A DNA stretch of 5,955 nt from JAAAOZ01 sp964496595 (GTDB lineage: Bacteria > Chloroflexota > Anaerolineae > B4-G1 > SLSP01). The stretch lies in assembly GCA_964496595.1 (NCBI GenBank), contig CAZCAI010000224.1:1-5955 (forward strand), given 5' to 3'. Shown here one piece after another: positions 1 through 4,838 of this stretch. Numbering within the stretch: position 1 is the stretch's first letter; every line of letters begins with the position of its first letter. The position numbers and the translations under genes were made by a program. The notes below the pieces were generated by a model that searched no databases, was not told where the DNA came from, and saw nothing but the letters and a program-made list of their open reading frames with translations.

Positions 1-127
1 GCCTGCGGATGAATCGCAGGCTAAAAGCTGAAGTCGGCTAAAGACCGACTGAAGGGAAGAATATGCGTAGAAATTGAGTCAACTTTAGTTGACTTGCGCT
101 TAGTAGCCGGGGATTTCAATCCTCGGC
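1..127. repeat. chain of four distinct inverted repeats (hairpin cluster)
   Basis: Four inverted repeats follow one another. Unit 1: GCCTGCG (1-7) with CGCAGGC (15-21). Unit 2: AGTCGG (32-37) with CCGACT (45-50), loop CTAAAGA. Unit 3: AGTCAACT (77-84) with AGTTGACT (87-94), 2-base loop. Unit 4: GCCGGGGATT (106-115) with AATCCTCGGC (118-127), one mismatch. Arm sequences differ between units, but the centres are alike: CTAAAG in unit 2 and its complement CTTTAG in unit 3, and GAT/ATC-type centres in units 1 and 4. No T-tract follows any stem, so these are not ordinary terminators, and no transposase is nearby. From memory, similar chained palindromes occur between genes in Chloroflexota and some other phyla. 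The function is unknown. The cluster may continue to the left of the window. Confidence 0.75.
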
Positions 128-188
128 GCAGGGCGCGGCGGGATACTTTCCGACGATCAGCCGTCGCTCCCGGCCCGCGGATTTGCTC
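128..188. other. gene-free GC-rich spacer
   Basis: No open reading frame or RNA gene was recognised here. The only structure seen is a small hairpin, CGACG (151-155) with CGTCG (162-166), which could arise by chance in GC-rich DNA. Together with the hairpin cluster and the promoter it fills the 263 bases before the first gene. Confidence 0.5.
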
Positions 189-216
189 TTGACCCTGATG
201 CTCCTTGGGGTATAAT
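189..216 (+). promoter_or_regulatory. sigma70-type promoter of the MarR regulator gene
   Basis: A -35 box TTGACC (189-194, 5 of 6 to TTGACA) and a perfect -10 box TATAAT (211-216) are separated by 16 bp. Transcription would start near 222-224, giving a leader of about 40 bases before the ATG at 264. This is the best promoter match in the window and fits autoregulation by the gene it drives, because candidate operator boxes begin directly after the -10 box. Confidence 0.75.
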
Positions 217-217
217 G

Positions 218-244
218 TTAGCCGGTTTATTATTAGTCGGTTAA
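218..244. promoter_or_regulatory. paired candidate MarR operator boxes
   Basis: TTAGCCGGTTTA (218-229) and TTAGTCGGTTAA (233-244) form a direct repeat offset by 15 bp. Each matches the perfect palindrome TTAACCGGTTAA at 10 of 12 positions. They cover the predicted transcription start and early leader, where a bound dimer would block RNA polymerase. MarR proteins commonly bind such AT-flanked palindromes at their own promoters. That this particular MarR protein binds here is inference. Confidence 0.45.
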
Positions 245-263
245 ATTAATTCCAGGGGTACAA

Positions 264-728
264 ATGTCGACTGAGACCGAGCAAGAACTCATCGAAGAAC
301 CCATAGGACGATTGTTGGGCGCCGTGTGTCGCTTGCATCACAGCCGGGCATTTGCCGTGCTCGAGGGGATCGGGTTATATCGCGGGCAGCCCCCCGTGCT
401 GAAGATGTTGGCCGAGCGCGATGGTCGCACACACACGGAGTTGGCCAAGAAAATGCACGTCTCTCCGCCGACGATCTCCAAGATGGTGCAGCGCATGGAG
501 AAGGCCGGCTTCGTCGTCCGCAGGCCAGACGAACGCGACCAGCGCGTCTCCCGCGTTCACCTCACGGAGGCCGGACGCGCGGTGATGGCGGACGTACGAC
601 GCGCGTTAGACAAGCTGGACGCCGAGATTTTGGCGGGCCTGACCACCGAGGAGATAGCGACATTCCGCACGCTCTTGATGCGCATCAGAGACAACCTCCT
701 CCGCGCCGATGACGAAGCATCAACCTAG
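264..728 (+). CDS. MarR-family winged-helix transcriptional regulator
   Basis: This is a cytoplasmic DNA-binding regulator, 154 residues, the usual length for the family. The N- and C-terminal helices (about 5-35 and 118-147) would form the dimer interface. The winged helix-turn-helix core lies at about 42-104: HTELAKKMHVSPPTISKMVQ (57-76) covers the recognition region, and the wing carries the family hallmark D-x-R-D (D89, R91, D92) followed by LTEAG (100-104). The ATG at 264 is preceded by AGGGG (254-258) at 5 bases spacing. Two ABC exporter genes follow 218 bases downstream on the same strand, a frequent arrangement in which the MarR protein represses efflux genes until a small hydrophobic or phenolic ligand binds. 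Ligand and target are not readable from the sequence. A single cysteine (C22) in the dimerisation region could be redox-active, but nothing proves it. The family call is secure; the role as exporter repressor is inferred from position. Confidence 0.93.
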   Translation: MSTETEQELIEEPIGRLLGAVCRLHHSRAFAVLEGIGLYRGQPPVLKMLAERDGRTHTELAKKMHVSPPTISKMVQRMEKAGFVVRRPDERDQRVSRVHLTEAGRAVMADVRRALDKLDAEILAGLTTEEIATFRTLLMRIRDNLLRADDEAST

Positions 729-745
729 ATCGCAACCCTGGCTAC

Positions 746-774
746 CTGACACCTTTAGAAAACAGCTTTAGAAT
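746..774 (+). promoter_or_regulatory. candidate promoter for the ABC exporter genes
   Basis: CTGACA (746-751) and TAGAAT (769-774) each match the sigma70 consensus at 5 of 6 positions, with the ideal 17 bp between them. The start would fall near 781, leaving a leader of about 165 bases. The octamer CTTTAGAA occurs twice (753-760 and 766-773), in the spacer and across the -10 box, and the palindrome AGAATTCT (770-777) also overlaps the -10 box, so a repressor could bind here. AT-rich DNA yields such matches by chance, so this is moderate evidence. Confidence 0.45.
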
Positions 775-890
775 TCTGAATCTTTTTCCAATAGCATTAT
801 TCGCAATTCTAAATTCAAAATTACAGAATTGGCTACCGGAAAGATTTCCTAAATGTAAAAAATGAAACCACAAGAACTTACTCATGATTT

Positions 891-911
891 TACGCAATAC
901 GCAACACGAAA
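891..911. repeat. imperfect 7-base tandem repeat
   Basis: Three units of 7 bases stand in a row: TACGCAA, TACGCAA, CACGAAA. From memory, ACGCAAT-type heptad strings occur between genes in several environmental bacteria. The repeat ends about 25 bases before the ribosome binding site of the first ABC gene. No function is known. Confidence 0.55.
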
Positions 912-934
912 TATGTTTTACACAGAGAGATGAC

Positions 935-940
935 AAGGAG
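935..940 (+). promoter_or_regulatory. ribosome binding site fixing the ABC1 start
   Basis: AAGGAG lies 6 bases before the ATG at 947. The longer in-frame ATG at 884 has no such site and would add 21 polar, non-conserved residues, so 947 is the preferred start. Confidence 0.8.
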
Positions 941-946
941 ACACAC

Positions 947-2689
947 ATGGAATCTATGAACAGACTCACGCGGTTCTTAAAACCGTACTGGCAGTGGCTG
1001 GTGTTGGCGCCGCTGCTGATGACGCTGGAGGTGGCGATGGACTTGATGCAGCCCCGGCTCATCGAGCGCATCGTCGATGTGGGCATCGCCAACCTGGATT
1101 TGGAGGTGGTGCTGCGCACCGGGGCGCTGATGATCGGCCTGGCGTTGATCGGTGTGGTAGGCGGGATGACCAACGGCATCTTCGCGGTGAAGGCCGCGCA
1201 GGGCTTCGCCGCCGATCTGCGCGAGGCGCTCTTCCGCAAGGTACAATCGCTTTCGTTCGCCAACCTGGATAAGTTGGGCACCGGCAAGCTGGTGACCAAT
1301 CTGACCAACGATGTGACGCAGGTGCAGATGGCGCTCTATATGATGCTGCGCATCCTCGTCCGCGCGCCGCTGCTGTTGGTGGGCAGTTTGATTATGGTGG
1401 TGCTCACCACCCCGCAACTGGTCTGGCTGCCGCTGGCGCTCTTGGGCGTGGTGCTGGCGGGCGTACTGCTCATTATCCGCCGGGGTTACCCGCTTTTCCG
1501 CGTGGTGCAGGAGAAGTTGGACGCGCTCAACTCCGTGATGCAGGAGAATTTGGCCGGCGTGCGCGTGGTGAAGGCCTTTGTGCGCGCCGATCACGAAAAA
1601 ATGCGCTTTCGCGCGGCCAACGAGGATCTGATGGCCCAGACCATCCGCGTAGTGCGCGTCATCGCCGTCGCGATGCCTTTCGCGATGCTGGCGATGAATT
1701 TGGGCCTGGTGGGCGTGATCTGGTTCGGCGGCCTTCAGGTGACGATGGGCCAGATGAGCACAGGCCAGATCATCTCGTTCATCAATTACTTACAACGAAC
1801 GTTGATCGGATTGCTGATGACGAGCATCATCATCCTGCAAATCTCCCGCGCCGAGGCCTCCGCACAGCGCATCGGCGCGGTGCTGGAGACGGAGCCGACG
1901 GTGCAGAATCGACCCGACGCGGTTCGCCATCACCGCTTTCAAGGGCGCGTGGCCTTCGAGCGGGTTTGTTTTAGCTACGATAAGAGTTGCGGCGATCCGG
2001 TGCTCAACCAGGTGGATTTTGTCGCCGAGCCGGGGCAGACGGTGGCGTTGCTGGGCGCCACGGGCGCGGGCAAATCGAGCCTGGTGCATCTGATCCCCCG
2101 CTTTTACGATGTGACCGGCGGGCGCGTGACCGTCGATGGCGTCGATGTGCGCGACCTGGATAAGCACACGCTGCGGCGCAACATCGGCATCGCGCTGCAA
2201 GAGACCGTGCTCTTCAGCGGCACGATCCGCGATAATATCCGCTACGGGCGGCCCGACGCCTCCGATGAGGAGGTCGTGGCCGCCGCCAAGGCCGCACAGG
2301 CGCACGATTTTATCACGAGCTTCCCCGAAGGCTACGACACCGAGTTGGGCCAGCGCGGCGTCAACCTCTCCGGCGGGCAGAAGCAGCGCATCGCCATCGC
2401 GCGGGCGCTCCTGCTCCATCCGGCGGTGCTGATCTTGGATGACAGCACCAGTTCCGTCGATGTGGAGACCGAGGCGCAGATCCAGGCGGCGCTGGAGGAG
2501 CTGATGCGGGATCGCACCAGCTTCGTCATCGCCCAGCGGATCAGCACGGTGCTGACCGCCGACAAGATTTTGGTGTTGGATGACGGACAGATCGCGGCGC
2601 AGGGCACGCACGAGGAGTTGATGACCGCCAGCCCGATCTACCGCGAGATTTACAATTCACAATTAGGCAGCGGAGCGACCCATGGCTAA
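947..2689 (+). CDS. ABC exporter half-transporter, degenerate-site subunit
   Basis: This is a 580-residue inner-membrane half-transporter with fused membrane and ATPase domains, a type IV exporter of the multidrug/lipid kind. About six membrane helices can be read (roughly 16-36, 56-80, 132-153, 158-178, 240-262, 275-298). The ATPase domain starts near 332. Walker A is GATGAGKS (370-377), the Q-loop Gln is Q418, the signature is LSGGQ (474-478), Walker B ends at D498, and the D-loop is SSVD (502-505). The residue after Walker B, normally the catalytic Glu, is D499, and the switch position, normally His, is Q530 (IAQRIST). These are the two changes typical of the non-hydrolysing site of heterodimeric exporters such as TM287/288, so this subunit alone should be a poor ATPase. 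It overlaps the next ABC gene by 8 bases, which argues for coupled translation and a 1:1 complex. The substrate cannot be told; drugs or lipids are most likely from the family. Confidence 0.93.
   Translation: MESMNRLTRFLKPYWQWLVLAPLLMTLEVAMDLMQPRLIERIVDVGIANLDLEVVLRTGALMIGLALIGVVGGMTNGIFAVKAAQGFAADLREALFRKVQSLSFANLDKLGTGKLVTNLTNDVTQVQMALYMMLRILVRAPLLLVGSLIMVVLTTPQLVWLPLALLGVVLAGVLLIIRRGYPLFRVVQEKLDALNSVMQENLAGVRVVKAFVRADHEKMRFRAANEDLMAQTIRVVRVIAVAMPFAMLAMNLGLVGVIWFGGLQVTMGQMSTGQIISFINYLQRTLIGLLMTSIIILQISRAEASAQRIGAVLETEPTVQNRPDAVRHHRFQGRVAFERVCFSYDKSCGDPVLNQVDFVAEPGQTVALLGATGAGKSSLVHLIPRFYDVTGGRVTVDGVDVRDLDKHTLRRNIGIALQETVLFSGTIRDNIRYGRPDASDEEVVAAAKAAQAHDFITSFPEGYDTELGQRGVNLSGGQKQRIAIARALLLHPAVLILDDSTSSVDVETEAQIQAALEELMRDRTSFVIAQRISTVLTADKILVLDDGQIAAQGTHEELMTASPIYREIYNSQLGSGATHG
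2672..2675 (+). promoter_or_regulatory. ribosome binding site of ABC2 inside the end of ABC1
   Basis: GGAG lies 6 bases before the ATG at 2682, within the last codons of the upstream gene. With the 8-base gene overlap (2682-2689) this supports translational coupling of the two exporter subunits. Confidence 0.65.
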
Positions 2690-4577
2690 CCAATCTGAAA
2701 CGAGACAAGAGCGCGCCAATCAATCCGGCCCTGGCCCACGTCACGGCCCCGGACACCGGATGGGCCACGGCCTGGAGAAGCCCAAGGACGCGCGCAACGC
2801 CCTGATCCGCCTGTGGGACTATCTCAAAGCGGAGCATTGGACGCTGATCGGCGCGGCGACGTTGGTGATCGCGACCACAGCCTTGAACGTGGCCGGCCCG
2901 GCGCTGATGGGTATCGCTATCGATCAATTTATCGCGCGGGGCGATCTGGCCGGCCTGGCGCGGATCGCGCTGGCGATGTTAGCCGTCTACGCGCTGGCCG
3001 CGGCGGGAGCGTGGCTGCAACAGGTGCTGATGGCGAGTATGGCGCAGCGCGTCGTGCGCAATCTGCGCGCCGACATCTTCGCCAAGCTGCAAACGCTCTC
3101 GCTCCGCTACTTCGATCAGCACGCGCACGGCGATCTGATGAGCCGCCTGACCAACGACGTGGAGACGATTAGCAATGTGCTCACGATGAACGCCACGCAG
3201 TTGATCTCCAGCTCGCTGACGATCGTGGGCGTGATCATCGCGATGTTTGTCATCAATGTGCCGCTGGCGCTGGTGACGCTCCTCGTCCTGCCGCTAATGA
3301 TGATCCTGACCCGGAGCGTGACGAAGCGCTCGCGCACGGGCTTCCAGGCCCAGCAGAAGCATCTGGGCGAGCTGAACGGCATCATCGAAGAGACGATCAC
3401 GGGCCAGCAGGTGGTGAAGGCCTATGTGCGCGAGGACGCGGTGACGGAGACCTTTGCGGCGGTCAATCGCCAATTGCGCGAGGCCGCCACGCGCGCCGAG
3501 ATCTTCTCCGGCTTTATGGGGCCAGTGATGAACCTCGTCAACAACATCAGCCTGGCCATCGTCGCGGGCGCCGGCGGCTGGATGGCGGTGCAGGGCCTTG
3601 CCACGGTGGGCGCCATCGCGACCTTCATCAGCTACGCGCGGCAGTTTGGCCACCCACTGAGCCAAGTCGCGCAGTTATTCAATGTGATCCAGGCGGCGCT
3701 GGCCGGCGCGGAGCGCGTCTTCGAGCTGTTGGATGAGGCGCCGGAGTTGGCGGATGAGACCGACGCGCGACCGCTGACCCACATCAGAGGAGAGGTGCGC
3801 TTCGACGACGTCTGCTTCGGCTACGAGCCGGGCGAGCCGGTGCTCAAGCACGTTTCGATGTACAACCGGGCCGGCGAGACCATCGCGCTGGTGGGGCCGA
3901 CGGGCGCGGGCAAGACGACGATCATCAATCTTCTGACGCGCTTCTACGATGTGGACAGCGGCGCGATTCTCATCGACGGGACGGACATCCGCGAGTTCAA
4001 GATCGATGATCTGCGCGACAAGCTGGGGCTGGTCTTGCAGGATAACTTCCTCTTCGCCGACACGGTGATGGCCAACATCCGCTACGGGCGCCTGGACGCG
4101 ACCGATGAGGAGGTCATCGCCGCCGCGAAGCTGGCCAACGCCCACTCGTTTATCCATCGCCTGCCGCAGGGCTACGAGACGGAGCTGACCGAGCGCGGCA
4201 GCAACCTGAGCCAGGGCCAGCGGCAGCTTTTGGCCATCGCCCGCGCCATCTTAGCCGATCCCGAAATCCTGATCCTGGACGAGGCGACCAGCAACGTCGA
4301 CACGCGCACGGAGCAGCGCCTCCAAGAGGCGCTGCTGCGGCTGATGGCGGGCCGCACGAGCTTCGTCATCGCGCACCGGCTCAGCACCATTCGCGAGGCC
4401 GACTGCGTGATGGTCATCAAAGACGGGGAGATCATCGAACGCGGCGCGCACGATGAATTGCTGGAGAAGCAGGGCTTCTACTACAATCTGTACATGAGCC
4501 AGTTCAAGGGCCAGGCGACGGCGCCGGTCGAGGCAGAGACGGAAGCAGAGGCGGAGGCGGTCGGCGCGGTGGCATGA
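2682..4577 (+). CDS. ABC exporter half-transporter, catalytically complete subunit
   Basis: This is the 631-residue partner of the upstream half-transporter, also an inner-membrane protein with a membrane domain then an ATPase domain. Residues 1-35 form a Gly/Pro/His-rich cytoplasmic extension. Membrane helices fall at roughly 53-75, 92-115, 170-190, 193-212, 275-298 and 302-320. The ATPase domain begins near 370: Walker A is GPTGAGKT (405-412), the Q-loop Gln is Q453, Walker B ends at D533 followed by the catalytic E534, the D-loop is SNVD (537-540) and the switch His is H565. The signature is LSQGQ (509-513) instead of LSGGQ. In the head-to-tail dimer its own Walker motifs pair with the normal LSGGQ of the first subunit to make the active site, while its altered signature completes the degenerate one. 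The C-terminus has an acidic Glu-Ala/Thr tail (617-626). The ATG at 2682 overlaps the previous gene and has its own GGAG. It is similar in layout to BmrD, LmrD and TM288; the substrate is unknown. Confidence 0.94.
   Translation: MANQSETRQERANQSGPGPRHGPGHRMGHGLEKPKDARNALIRLWDYLKAEHWTLIGAATLVIATTALNVAGPALMGIAIDQFIARGDLAGLARIALAMLAVYALAAAGAWLQQVLMASMAQRVVRNLRADIFAKLQTLSLRYFDQHAHGDLMSRLTNDVETISNVLTMNATQLISSSLTIVGVIIAMFVINVPLALVTLLVLPLMMILTRSVTKRSRTGFQAQQKHLGELNGIIEETITGQQVVKAYVREDAVTETFAAVNRQLREAATRAEIFSGFMGPVMNLVNNISLAIVAGAGGWMAVQGLATVGAIATFISYARQFGHPLSQVAQLFNVIQAALAGAERVFELLDEAPELADETDARPLTHIRGEVRFDDVCFGYEPGEPVLKHVSMYNRAGETIALVGPTGAGKTTIINLLTRFYDVDSGAILIDGTDIREFKIDDLRDKLGLVLQDNFLFADTVMANIRYGRLDATDEEVIAAAKLANAHSFIHRLPQGYETELTERGSNLSQGQRQLLAIARAILADPEILILDEATSNVDTRTEQRLQEALLRLMAGRTSFVIAHRLSTIREADCVMVIKDGEIIERGAHDELLEKQGFYYNLYMSQFKGQATAPVEAETEAEAEAVGAVA
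4530..4559 (+). repeat. low-complexity Glu-Ala/Thr dipeptide run in ABC2
   Basis: Five 6-base units (GAGGCA, GAGACG, GAAGCA, GAGGCG, GAGGCG) encode residues 617-626, five E-A or E-T pairs just before the stop. The run lies outside the conserved ATPase fold. It could have arisen by slippage and is probably a flexible acidic tail. Confidence 0.6.
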
Positions 4578-4588
4578 GGGAGAAGCAA

Positions 4589-4615
4589 CAGGATTGACGG
4601 GATTCACAGGATAAG
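4589..4615. repeat. imperfect 9-base tandem repeat
   Basis: Three 9-base units follow the ABC2 stop: CAGGATTGA, CGGGATTCA, CAGGATAAG. Strings of the form AGGATTNACAGGAT are, from memory, widespread between genes in many environmental bacteria. The repeat sits directly before the terminator hairpin. No function is established. Confidence 0.6.
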
Positions 4616-4618
4616 CAG

Positions 4619-4663
4619 CCGGGCATCGTCTGGAGTTTCCAGGGGGTGTCCGGTTTGTTTTTT
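4619..4663 (+). terminator. Rho-independent terminator of the MarR-ABC unit
   Basis: CCGGGCATC (4619-4627) pairs with GGTGTCCGG (4645-4653) over 9 pairs including two G-U. Inside, after a 2x2 internal loop, CTGGA (4630-4634) pairs with TCCAG (4638-4642) around a 3-base loop. TTTGTTTTTT (4654-4663) follows at once. This is the classic GC-rich stem plus T-tract, 41 bases after the ABC2 stop. There is no A-tract on the left side, so it should act on + strand transcripts only. Confidence 0.85.
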
Positions 4664-4838
4664 GGGTCGAGGCGATTGGCGAATCGGCCCTATACCGACG
4701 TTCTCCTTTTTTGTTGTTGTGTAGATTGTATTATAAGATATAATAGAACATAATTGCAGTTTTTTACTGAATATAATGAGTGATAAACTATATATTATTT
4801 GAGATAAAGTAAATATTTTATAAAAATTGGGGGGCGCT
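4664..4838. other. AT-rich spacer before the kinase gene
   Basis: No gene is supported. A second hairpin, GGGTCGA (4664-4670) with TCGGCCC (4684-4690) including one G-U pair, directly follows the terminator, but the next T-run (4707-4712) is too far away for a standard terminator. From about 4700 the DNA becomes strongly AT-rich, with two TATAAT matches (4739-4744 and 4772-4777). The open frame on the - strand across this stretch shows no recognisable protein features. Confidence 0.6.
4717..4744 (+). promoter_or_regulatory. candidate promoter of the kinase gene
   Basis: A perfect TATAAT (4739-4744) has a partial -35 box TTGTGT (4717-4722) 16 bp upstream. The start would be near 4751, about 88 bases before the ATG at 4839. 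A second TATAAT (4772-4777) lacks a -35 match at proper distance. Location after a terminator supports a separate promoter, but AT-rich DNA weakens the individual match. Confidence 0.45.

Larger units (their letters stand above)
729..946. other. AT-rich intergenic region with short repeats
   Basis: This spacer is far richer in A/T than the genes on both sides. It holds a candidate promoter (746-774), the octamer TGGCTACC twice (739-746 and 830-837), three copies of TTTAGAA (754-760, 767-773, and inverted at 807-813), an inverted repeat CAATTCT/AGAATTG (804-810 and 825-831), a small palindrome GGAAA/TTTCC (838-849) and a heptad tandem repeat (891-911). No convincing terminator follows the MarR gene, so read-through into the ABC genes is possible. 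No coding sequence is supported here. Confidence 0.6.

Noticed and set aside
1..127. CRISPR array
   Set aside because: The palindromes differ from each other in sequence and spacing; there is no repeated direct unit with unique spacers.
832..843. Copy of the MarR box near the ABC genes around TACCGG
   Set aside because: It matches TTAACCGGTTAA at only about half the positions, no better than chance.
884..946. Upstream ATG giving ABC1 21 extra residues
   Set aside because: It has no ribosome binding site and the added residues run through the intergenic heptad repeat; the ATG at 947 has AAGGAG at ideal spacing.
742..1308. Open frame of 188 codons on the - strand across the spacer and the start of ABC1
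   Set aside because: It is antisense to a certain gene for most of its length, its protein has no recognisable family features, and no promoter or ribosome site was seen for it.
1790..2611. 273-codon open frame on the - strand inside ABC1
   Set aside because: This is an antisense shadow of GC-rich codons of the ATPase domain; its composition (many His, Arg, Gln, Gly) is typical of such shadows.
2652..2665. 7-base repeat ACAATTC/ACAATTA at the end of ABC1
   Set aside because: Only two imperfect units inside coding sequence for ordinary C-terminal residues; chance is enough.
3675..4157. 160-codon open frame on the - strand inside ABC2
   Set aside because: This is an antisense shadow of the ABC2 ATPase domain, with no start signals or family features.
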